Position numbers and translations under genes: made by a program. A model generated the notes under the pieces. That model saw nothing but the letters and a program-made list of their open reading frames with translations. It was not told where the DNA came from and searched no databases. A stretch of 11,937 nt of DNA, taken from contig DIXL01000021.1 in NCBI GenBank assembly GCA_002428685.1, forward strand, positions 1 to 11,937. Reading direction: 5' to 3'. The stretch is from Cloacimonetes bacterium UBA6081 (GTDB lineage Bacteria; Cloacimonadota; Cloacimonadia; Cloacimonadales; Cloacimonadaceae). This document shows positions 5,925 through 11,937 of this stretch, piece after piece (position 1 is the first letter of the stretch; each line of letters starts with the position of its first letter).

Positions 5925-6808
5925 AAATGCTGAAGTGCTGGCGTGCTATAGTGCTGGCAGCGTTGCTGTTGCTGCCTGCTGTGCTTATAGGTTCCATTTC
6001 TCAGGAACTTAGCGGAGCCGACAGCTTGAACGTAGGCACCCCCTTCAGTTTTACCATTATCGCAGACTATGCCATTAAAAACGTCTCCATCCCGGATTCC
6101 CTTGATGAATTTGCCATAATAGACAGCAAGCTTTCAAAGACCAATACTTACACCTGGCACTTAAGCATTGTGCCGCTAAAAGTTGGTTCTCTGTCATTTC
6201 CCCGCTTGCAGGTGAATCCTGTTGAAATCTCTGTTACTGCTGAATATACAGATGCTTTTCGCGTGCATGTGTTATCGGTTTTGGCTGAGGGTGATACTTT
6301 GCTGAAGGACATAAAACCCATGCAAAGATATTTCCTGCAACCTCCCTTTTGGGTATATCTGCTGATCCTACTGGCAATAATTGCCTTGGTTTGGTATCTG
6401 CTGAAGAACCGTAAGCCCAAACCCAAGCCTGTAGAAAAACTGCGAGCCGATCCCTTAAAACCGGCTGTTCCTGCCTGGCAAAAAGCCATTAACAGCCTGG
6501 ATGAGCTGAATAAACAAACCGTGAATGTGATTACCTACCACTTTTTGATGTCTGTGATTTTGCGGACATTTTTGGAAGAGACCTACGGCTTTAATGCCTT
6601 GGAAATGACCACCCGCGAAATTCAGCAAACCTTCAGAAAGCTGCAATTGGACACAAGCGGAGAAATAAAGTGCTTTTTAGCCTACTGCGATATGGTAAAA
6701 TTTGCCAAAGTAACTCCCGAAAGCAGTGATATTGAGCTAAATTGTAAGTGGCTGAAAGACTACTTGCTATCATTTGCCAAGCCCCCTACAGAGGCAACCG
6801 ATGCTTAA
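5921..6808 (+). CDS. Exported one-helix membrane protein with BatD-like cytoplasmic domain
   Basis: A 295-residue protein with a signal peptide (about 1-27, LAALLLLPAVLIG), a beta-rich exported domain (about 30-135), one membrane helix (about 143-162) and a basic, proline/lysine linker leading to a helical cytoplasmic domain (about 180-290). This is the position of the unnamed, DUF4381-like protein found between the DUF58 gene and batA in Bacteroidetes-type operons, though DUF4381 proteins of Proteobacteria are shorter. Its C-terminal part resembles that of BatD in this operon: LRTFLEETY (214-222), TTRE (230-233) and FLAYC (252-256) line up with LVDYLAAKY, STPE and FLDTC there. It is probably an envelope component contacting the MoxR or DUF58 partner from the membrane. 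A second ATG at 5927 is an alternative start. It overlaps the DUF58 gene by 4 bases and batA by 8. Confidence 0.88.
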   Translation: MKMLKCWRAIVLAALLLLPAVLIGSISQELSGADSLNVGTPFSFTIIADYAIKNVSIPDSLDEFAIIDSKLSKTNTYTWHLSIVPLKVGSLSFPRLQVNPVEISVTAEYTDAFRVHVLSVLAEGDTLLKDIKPMQRYFLQPPFWVYLLILLAIIALVWYLLKNRKPKPKPVEKLRADPLKPAVPAWQKAINSLDELNKQTVNVITYHFLMSVILRTFLEETYGFNALEMTTREIQQTFRKLQLDTSGEIKCFLAYCDMVKFAKVTPESSDIELNCKWLKDYLLSFAKPPTEATDA

Positions 6809-7802
6809 ATTTGGCCATCCCTGGCTACTTTTGATCCTACTAACGATTCCCACATATTTGTGGTGGGAACTGAAGTATAAAAAAGGCCAAAAAAGCAGTT
6901 TACCCCATTCCAGAGTAAATATGCTGCGTCAATTGGCCATGCATCAACTGCCCTATCAGCTATTGTATCCAGGATTGCGAAGCTTGATTCTGCTGTGTTT
7001 GTGTATAGCAGTGGCTCAACCACGTTGGGGAGTTCGTTCCCGCGATATCAGCAACAAAGGGGTGGATATTGTTCTGGCAGTTGATATCAGCGGTTCTATG
7101 CTGGCCATGGATTTTGCCCCGCAAAACAGACTGGGTGCTGCGGTTAGCGTGGCTAAAGATTTCGTTTCCCGGCGTCCCAACGACCGCTTTGCCCTGGTAG
7201 CTTTTTCGGAATATGCCCTCACCCAAATACCGCTGACTTTTGATCACCAGGCCATGATTAATAGCCTGGAAAAGTTGCAGGTAAATGAACAAGCCTCAGG
7301 AACCGCGATCGGTATGGGACTTGCCAAGGCTGTCGCCCGGCTTTCCAAAAGTTCGGCAAAAAGCAGAATAATTATCTTGATTACCGATGGAGTGAATAAC
7401 ACTGGTGAAATAGACCCCCTCACCGCGGCACAAATGGCCAAAGAACTGGGCATCAAGGTTTATCCCATCGGGGTTGGCAGCCAGGGTATGGTGCCTTTCC
7501 CCTACAGCGATCCAATCTTTGGCAATCGCTTCATCAATACCTTTATCGAGCTTGATATGCCAACTTTGAATAAAATTGCAGAAATAACCAACACGGGTAA
7601 AGCCGCCATGGCAACAGATGCTAAGCTTTTGGGCTCCATTATGTCCCAGATTGACCGGCTGGAGAAAACCCAGTGGACTGCCAAATTCAGCTATAATTTC
7701 AGCGAACAGTTTATGCCCTTTTTGTGGCTGGCTTTTGGGCTTTTACTGCTGGAAATTCTGCTAAAATCCTTTGTTATGCCCCTGCTTCCGGATCAGTTAT
7801 GA
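6801..7802 (+). CDS. batA: BatA: membrane-anchored von Willebrand A protein
   Basis: A 333-residue protein. The start at 6801 is preferred over the upstream TTG (6774) because it has GAGG six bases before it and begins the hydrophobic sequence directly. Membrane helices are at about 6-22 and 59-73, with a third at about 304-322. Between them lies a vWA domain with complete MIDAS: DISGS (95-99), Thr168 in SGTAIGMGL and Asp196 in LITDGVNN. A PQRW-like stretch (AQPRWG, 72-77) before the domain is typical of BatA/BatB. The vWA domain should face the cytoplasm or periplasm depending on helix count; the family is usually drawn with it periplasmic. Bat proteins affect aerotolerance in Bacteroides fragilis, probably through envelope stress rather than direct oxygen chemistry. 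It overlaps batB by 4 bases. Confidence 0.92.
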   Translation: MLKFGHPWLLLILLTIPTYLWWELKYKKGQKSSLPHSRVNMLRQLAMHQLPYQLLYPGLRSLILLCLCIAVAQPRWGVRSRDISNKGVDIVLAVDISGSMLAMDFAPQNRLGAAVSVAKDFVSRRPNDRFALVAFSEYALTQIPLTFDHQAMINSLEKLQVNEQASGTAIGMGLAKAVARLSKSSAKSRIIILITDGVNNTGEIDPLTAAQMAKELGIKVYPIGVGSQGMVPFPYSDPIFGNRFINTFIELDMPTLNKIAEITNTGKAAMATDAKLLGSIMSQIDRLEKTQWTAKFSYNFSEQFMPFLWLAFGLLLLEILLKSFVMPLLPDQL

Positions 7803-8797
7803 ATTTAGTGCATCCCTACAACCTTGCCTTGCTGGTGATTTGCCCGATCCTGATCCTGTTGGTTATCAAGCGAAAAGCAAGGCTGCACAAACGCTACAAT
7901 GAGTATGCAGAACCACAATTGCAGAGCTTTTACTATCGCAGCAGTTCTCCTTTTTGGATCGGCTTTCGCTTGGTGCTTACCGTTCTTGCTTTAGCCCTGA
8001 TTATGATCTCTCTGGTTCGTCCGCAATGGGATTTTGAACAGCGAGAGGTTCAAAGCAGCGGCATGGACATAGTTTTTGCCATTGATGTATCAAAAAGCAT
8101 GGATGCCACCGACATCATGCCCAGCCGCTTGCTGCGTGCCATTTTGCAAATATCCGGCTTTGTGCAGCAGCTTAAAACCGATCGGGTTGGCATTATTGCT
8201 TTTGCCGGAGTTGCAACCCTGGAATGCCCCTTAACCGACGACTACGAAGCGATTAAGATTGTGCTTTCCAGCCTGAATAGCAACACGTCCGACAGGCCGG
8301 GTACTGATATTGGAGCTGCCCTGGAATTGGCAGAAAAAGCCTTTAATGCCGCTTCCAAGGCAAATTCGCTGGTATTAATCTCCGATGGTGAAGACCTGGA
8401 AGGCACAGCCATTCAGCAAGCAAAACGCCTGAAAGATAAAGGCATCAGAATCCACTGCATGGGAGTTGGCAGTCCCGAAGGCGTGATTATTACCAATCCG
8501 GATACAGGGCAGGAAGTTGTAAGTAAGCTGGATGAAAAGACATTGCAACAGATTGCCGGCCGGACAGATGGAGAATATTATCGGGTTACTCCGGGTGGCG
8601 ACGAAATTCAGCTTATCCTGAAACGCATCTATGAAACTGAGGAATACAGGCTGCGCAACAAGCGTCTTAGCCTGCAAAAAGAGCAATATTACCTGTTTGC
8701 GCTTCTGGCAATCGTGCTCTTGTTAATAGAGCCGTTAATAAGTCCCCTGAAGCGAAAAACCGGCACCGGAAAAACGATGAGACATGATGAAGCATAA
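7799..8797 (+). CDS. batB: BatB: membrane-anchored von Willebrand A protein
   Basis: A 332-residue paralogue of the preceding BatA, started at the ATG that overlaps the batA stop (ATGA); the upstream in-frame GTG at 7724 would add 25 residues read from inside batA. Membrane helices are at about 7-23 and 55-73, with a C-terminal one at about 297-311. The vWA domain has an intact MIDAS: DVSKS (96-100), Thr169 in RPGTDIGAAL and Asp196 in LISDGED. VRPQWDFEQRE before the domain matches the BatA/BatB pattern. The DVSKSM and SDGEDLEG forms are characteristic of BatB rather than BatA. It presumably pairs with BatA in the membrane. There is no strong ribosome binding site, so translation probably depends on coupling. 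The gene overlaps batC by 14 bases. Confidence 0.92.
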   Translation: MNLVHPYNLALLVICPILILLVIKRKARLHKRYNEYAEPQLQSFYYRSSSPFWIGFRLVLTVLALALIMISLVRPQWDFEQREVQSSGMDIVFAIDVSKSMDATDIMPSRLLRAILQISGFVQQLKTDRVGIIAFAGVATLECPLTDDYEAIKIVLSSLNSNTSDRPGTDIGAALELAEKAFNAASKANSLVLISDGEDLEGTAIQQAKRLKDKGIRIHCMGVGSPEGVIITNPDTGQEVVSKLDEKTLQQIAGRTDGEYYRVTPGGDEIQLILKRIYETEEYRLRNKRLSLQKEQYYLFALLAIVLLLIEPLISPLKRKTGTGKTMRHDEA

Positions 8798-9365
8798 CCG
8801 GAAAAGAACTGCACTATTGATTCTTCTGATCCTGTTTTTGGTTCTGATCGCAGAATTGCTGCTCCGTCCCAAAGTGTTTACGCAAGCACTTTCCGAACAG
8901 CTTTACCGCCTAAAACAATACCCCTTGGCAGAGAAGCTATTACAGCACAATGCCAAAAAGGACAAAGGGATCGCCAATACTAATCTGGCCAAAAGCCTTT
9001 ATCAACAAGGCAAGCTTCCGGATGCGGAAACTGCCTCTGAGGCTGGGATACAAAAAAATCCCAGCAGCAATGCTCTTTACGACCGGGGTAACATTGCCTA
9101 TAAACAGGAAGACTATAAAAAAGCCCTGGAACATTACAAGAAAGCACTGTTAAAGAATCCCAATGACTCTGACCTGAAAGCTAATTACGAGCTAACTCTG
9201 CGAAAACTGGAAAACCAACCGCCTCCCCCACCAAAACAAGAACCTGATAAGCAAAAGCAGGAAGAAATCCGCAATATTCTGGGAGGTTTGGACAACAAAG
9301 AAAGTAGCGATCGCAAACAAAATGAAAAAGCAAATAATGGTGCTCCCCACAGCAAATGGTGGTAA
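8784..9365 (+). CDS. batC: BatC: membrane-anchored TPR protein
   Basis: A 193-residue protein with one N-terminal membrane helix or uncleaved signal (about 9-27, ALLILLILFLVLIAELLL) and then TPR repeats. A degenerate repeat is at about 62-95 and a clear one at about 96-129 (ALYDRGNIAYKQEDYKKALE and so on to KNPND). After this comes a proline run (PPPPP, 146-150) and a charged, low-complexity lysine/glutamate/glutamine tail that is likely disordered. Short length and tail are usual for BatC. TPR repeats bind other proteins, so it is probably a scaffold linking the BatA/BatB proteins to other envelope components. The start at 8784 is followed at once by a second ATG (8787), and either could be used. 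The stop overlaps the batD start by one base (TAATG). Confidence 0.86.
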   Translation: MMKHNRKRTALLILLILFLVLIAELLLRPKVFTQALSEQLYRLKQYPLAEKLLQHNAKKDKGIANTNLAKSLYQQGKLPDAETASEAGIQKNPSSNALYDRGNIAYKQEDYKKALEHYKKALLKNPNDSDLKANYELTLRKLENQPPPPPKQEPDKQKQEEIRNILGGLDNKESSDRKQNEKANNGAPHSKWW

Positions 9366-11152
9366 TGATGAAACACTTATTCCTGTTTTGCATGCTTATC
9401 CCCTTGGCACTATGTGCTTTAAAAGTGGACGTAAGTGTAAATAAATATACATTAAGCACCAGCGATCAATTGGAACTGACCCTAAAGGTAACTGATTCCA
9501 ACAGGTTAAATGTTTCCGAGCCGCAACCTCCTCAGATTTCCTTGCTCACCTTTCGCAATATGACAAGCTCTTCAGCTTCTTCAGTAGTCCTGAATGGAGC
9601 AAAGCTGATTTCTGAATTTTCCGAAACCTACAAATATATCTATTTCCCCGCAAAAACGGGCTCTACAATTGTGCCTTCCATGAAGGTGGATGTCAATAAC
9701 CGCACTTATTCTACCCGCCCTATCGAATTGACCATTGTGAAGGGTATAACCAAAAAACCCCAGCAATCCCAACCTTCTGTTCCGGGCTTTAACCCTTTCA
9801 GTTTTGATGAACCCGATTATTGGAGTGAACCCTCTGCCATAAACGACAATACCAAGCTAATCGCATTACCGGAAACACAATACGTTTACAGAGGTTTCCC
9901 TGCAATTGTTTCTTACTATTTATACACCGACACCATGGTTCGGTCTTTCAACCTTGAAGAAGAAAAAGATTTCACCGGCTATGGCAAAAGCACTTACGAG
10001 CAGCCTTCCATGCTAAATTATGAGAATGTACAAATAAATGGAAAAAGCTATAAGCGTGCGCTGGTAAAGCGCTTGGCCATAATGCCAAATCAGGATGGCA
10101 AGCTGCAAGCTCCTCAGCTAAGCGGTGTGGCCAGGCTTTACAACTTTGGCTATATTAATAAATCGCTCGTTAGCAGTGGTGGGAACCTTGTGGTGCGCCC
10201 CTTGCCCAAAGACAATGTGCCGGCTGGATTTGCCGGAGCTGTTGGGAACTTCAGCATCTCTCACAGTGTTTCCAAACAGGAAATACGCTTGGGAGAAGCA
10301 CTGACTGTTACCCTAAAAATTAGTGGGAAAGGCAATTTTAACCAATTCAATGCCCCCCAATTCGCTACGGGAAAAGGATTCCAGATCTCCAGTCCGATGG
10401 TTATTGACAACTTGAATGCAGGCATCGAAGGCACCAGAAGCTATTATTATACTTTGATTCCACAGGACAAGGGAGATTTTAAACTGCCAGAGCTGAAGTT
10501 CGTATGGTTCTCTCAAGATAAAGGCAGCTACCAAACCTATCAAATTCCGCAGCTTGACATCAAAGTAAGCGGTGGCCACGTGCTTAGCTATTTAAACAGG
10601 CTTTGGGAACCCCGGCAGCAGCGTTATATGTTTCCCAAGCTGATCCGTTCTGATTATCCAGTTTATAAGCCCATGGTAAAGCAGCTTTGGTATTGGGCTT
10701 TAGTAATCCTGATAATGTTGGCAGCTGCAGCGATTTCGGTCTTCGCTTTAGAGAAAAAGCTAAAGGGAACAAATCCGGATTTGTATGCTCAGAATAAGGC
10801 AGATAAAGTGTTGCAGCACTACATGAAACATGCTTTGTCTGCAGCTCAGAATCTTTCAAACGAGTTTTACCCTCTGGCAGAAAAAGCTCTGGTGGACTAC
10901 CTGGCAGCCAAATATAAGCTGCCCAAACACTTATCCACCCCAGAAAAACTAAATGCCTTGATGGGCGAAAATATTCCAGATGAGTTGCTTAGTGAGCTGC
11001 AAGGCTTTTTGGACACTTGCATTTCAGCCAGATATATGCCGGAAGCCGATAGAGCCATAAATTTGCAGGAGGATTTACAACGAGCCAGGAAACTGATTAA
11101 AGCCTTTGTTAGTCTCCACCCCAAAAAATCCAAGCGAGGGATGAAAGCATGA
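9365..11152 (+). CDS. batD: BatD: exported protein with a single C-terminal membrane helix
   Basis: About 595 residues. The start is taken as the ATG in TAATG at 9365; ATGs at 9356 and 9368 are in frame, and GGTGGT at 9357-9362 is best spaced for 9368. A signal peptide (about 1-19, HLFLFCMLIPLALC) leads to a long beta-rich region of Ig-like domains, matching the BatD/oxygen-tolerance family; the opening VDVSVNKYTLSTSDQLELTL is the typical first strand pair. One membrane helix follows (about 442-462, WYWALVILIMLAAAAISVFAL), then a cytoplasmic helical domain (about 463-595). That domain resembles the C-terminus of the 295-residue protein at 5921-6808. The topology is therefore a large periplasmic part and a small cytoplasmic part. 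The gene overlaps batE by 4 bases. The precise function is unknown; it is required with other bat genes for stress tolerance in some bacteria. Confidence 0.92.
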   Translation: MMKHLFLFCMLIPLALCALKVDVSVNKYTLSTSDQLELTLKVTDSNRLNVSEPQPPQISLLTFRNMTSSSASSVVLNGAKLISEFSETYKYIYFPAKTGSTIVPSMKVDVNNRTYSTRPIELTIVKGITKKPQQSQPSVPGFNPFSFDEPDYWSEPSAINDNTKLIALPETQYVYRGFPAIVSYYLYTDTMVRSFNLEEEKDFTGYGKSTYEQPSMLNYENVQINGKSYKRALVKRLAIMPNQDGKLQAPQLSGVARLYNFGYINKSLVSSGGNLVVRPLPKDNVPAGFAGAVGNFSISHSVSKQEIRLGEALTVTLKISGKGNFNQFNAPQFATGKGFQISSPMVIDNLNAGIEGTRSYYYTLIPQDKGDFKLPELKFVWFSQDKGSYQTYQIPQLDIKVSGGHVLSYLNRLWEPRQQRYMFPKLIRSDYPVYKPMVKQLWYWALVILIMLAAAAISVFALEKKLKGTNPDLYAQNKADKVLQHYMKHALSAAQNLSNEFYPLAEKALVDYLAAKYKLPKHLSTPEKLNALMGENIPDELLSELQGFLDTCISARYMPEADRAINLQEDLQRARKLIKAFVSLHPKKSKRGMKA

Positions 11153-11892
11153 AAACTGCCTGGATCACACTTGCCTTATTGTTTACAACCTTTCTTTTAG
11201 CTGCTACCCAACAGGGTTCTGATGCCTCAGGATTATCCGCTTCCTTAAACGTCTATCCGGATTCTATGCAGCAGACAGTTATAAAAGCAGAAAAAGCTCC
11301 TAATGCAGATCTGTTTTTCAACCTTGGGGTAGATTTTTTTTCTCTTGGCGATGTAGGCCATGCCAATCTATATTTCCTCAAGGCTTTGAATATCAATTCC
11401 GCCCATAAACAAGCCCGTGCTAATCTGGACACATCGATGCGTTTGGGTCAGGATTCCAAGCTTTATCCTCAACGCTTGTTTTTAGTAAGGGTTCTGTATC
11501 AGTTCAGCGACTTTTTATCGGTGCCGCGCTTGGCCATGTTTGCCCTGATCTTTTTACTGCTTTCGGCCCTTGCCTTAGCTTGGCTGCTGTTTTATGATCC
11601 CGAAAAAGAACTTGCCCTGCCAATTCTTACCCTTAGCTTTGTATCTCTGCTTTGCCTCTGCTCTTTTATTGCCCTAGGGATAAAGAGTTACAGGCAAAGC
11701 CACAATCCTCTGGCAGTGGTTATAACTCCACGTTGTGAACTGTTCTCTGCTGCTTCTGCACCAATTATGGAACTTCATGCAGGGCTTATTGTACATATTA
11801 TAGAGGCAAAAACTGATTTCATCACAGTCCGTTTGCCCAATGGCGAAACAGGAAAAATTGAAACCAAACACCTAAAAAGGGTAACCGACTGA
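11149..11892 (+). CDS. batE: BatE: TPR, two membrane helices and SH3-like domain
   Basis: A 247-residue protein started at the ATGA overlap with batD. A signal peptide (about 1-20, WITLALLFTTFLLAA) is followed by a TPR repeat (about 53-86, ADLFFNLGVDFFSLGDVGHA through to INS), two membrane helices (about 127-148 and 157-177) and a bacterial SH3-like domain (about 187-243). The closing segment VRLPNGETGKIETKHLKRV is typical of SH3_3 domains, which often bind cell-wall peptides. This arrangement is that of BatE, usually the last bat gene. With a TPR in the envelope and a likely wall-binding end, it may tie the complex to peptidoglycan; this is inference. Length is within the usual range. Only 45 bases follow in the window, with no terminator visible, so the operon could continue beyond it. 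Confidence 0.9.
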   Translation: MKTAWITLALLFTTFLLAATQQGSDASGLSASLNVYPDSMQQTVIKAEKAPNADLFFNLGVDFFSLGDVGHANLYFLKALNINSAHKQARANLDTSMRLGQDSKLYPQRLFLVRVLYQFSDFLSVPRLAMFALIFLLLSALALAWLLFYDPEKELALPILTLSFVSLLCLCSFIALGIKSYRQSHNPLAVVITPRCELFSAASAPIMELHAGLIVHIIEAKTDFITVRLPNGETGKIETKHLKRVTD

Positions 11893-11937
11893 TAGCCTTA
11901 ATAGCCTGAAATACTATAGTGGATTAGGTTTTTAGGA

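Noticed and set aside
6774..6800. Longer BatA from TTG at 6774
   Set aside because: The extra nine residues are read from inside the previous gene; ATG at 6801 has GAGG upstream and starts the hydrophobic N-terminus.
7724..7798. Longer BatB from GTG at 7724
   Set aside because: The extra 25 residues come from the end of batA in another frame; the ATGA overlap at 7799 fits the operon's pattern.
4031..11892. Reading the MoxR/DUF58/vWA cluster as a new defence or toxin system
   Set aside because: Gene order and domain content match the known Bacteroidetes-type bat operon in full; nuclease, toxin or immune-sensor domains are not seen.
11910..11937. Possible further copy of the 37 bp repeat at the right edge (shared TAGTGGAT)
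   Set aside because: Only eight bases match the reverse complement of the 37-mer and the rest differs, so chance is sufficient.

Overview
The window suggests a bacterium of the Fibrobacteres-Chlorobi-Bacteroidetes superphylum. Candidatus Cloacimonas-type bacteria (Cloacimonadota) are a plausible source. Two things point there: a secreted protein with a C-terminal type A tail of the type IX secretion system, and a Bacteroidetes-style aerotolerance (bat) operon. The phylum assignment is inference; only the superphylum-level gene content is seen.

Positions 1-4000 are a loose region of single genes separated by repeat-rich spacers. It holds a secreted protein of unknown function (341-1726, minus strand), a PhzF-family isomerase (2363-3190, plus), and ribosomal protein L28 (rpmB, 3702-3899, plus) followed by a clear intrinsic terminator. 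The three long spacers (1-340, 1727-2362, 3191-3701) each contain one copy of a 137-140 bp element with perfect or near-perfect 29 bp inverted arms. Each arm is itself a small hairpin with the TTCCC-N8-GGGAA geometry of neisserial dRS3 repeats. The spacer at 1727-2362 also has a pair of 37 bp direct repeats 36 bp apart, a 21 bp tandem duplication of an arm fragment, and a decayed extra arm. The spacer at 3191-3701 has a long two-tier hairpin and a 12 bp inverted repeat enclosing the element. No tRNA, rRNA, insertion-sequence transposase or cas gene is visible.

Positions 4031-11892 are one tightly packed, same-strand operon of eight genes: moxR, a DUF58 protein, a signal-peptide/one-membrane-helix protein, batA, batB, batC, batD and batE. 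The first gap is 13 bp; every later junction overlaps by 1 to 14 bases, which suggests translational coupling. The MoxR AAA+ ATPase and DUF58 protein are cytoplasmic. BatA and BatB are membrane-anchored von Willebrand A proteins with intact metal-ion (MIDAS) motifs. BatC and BatE carry TPR repeats. BatD and the shorter unnamed protein have an exported beta-rich part, one membrane helix and a cytoplasmic helical domain. Together they probably form an envelope complex remodelled by the ATPase. Its biochemical job is unsettled in the literature; loss affects oxygen or stress tolerance in Bacteroides fragilis.

The least ordinary signals are the repeat family with its nested symmetry, the 37 bp repeat pair, and a resemblance between the cytoplasmic ends of BatD and the unnamed operon protein. 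I do not see a clearly new multi-gene system.
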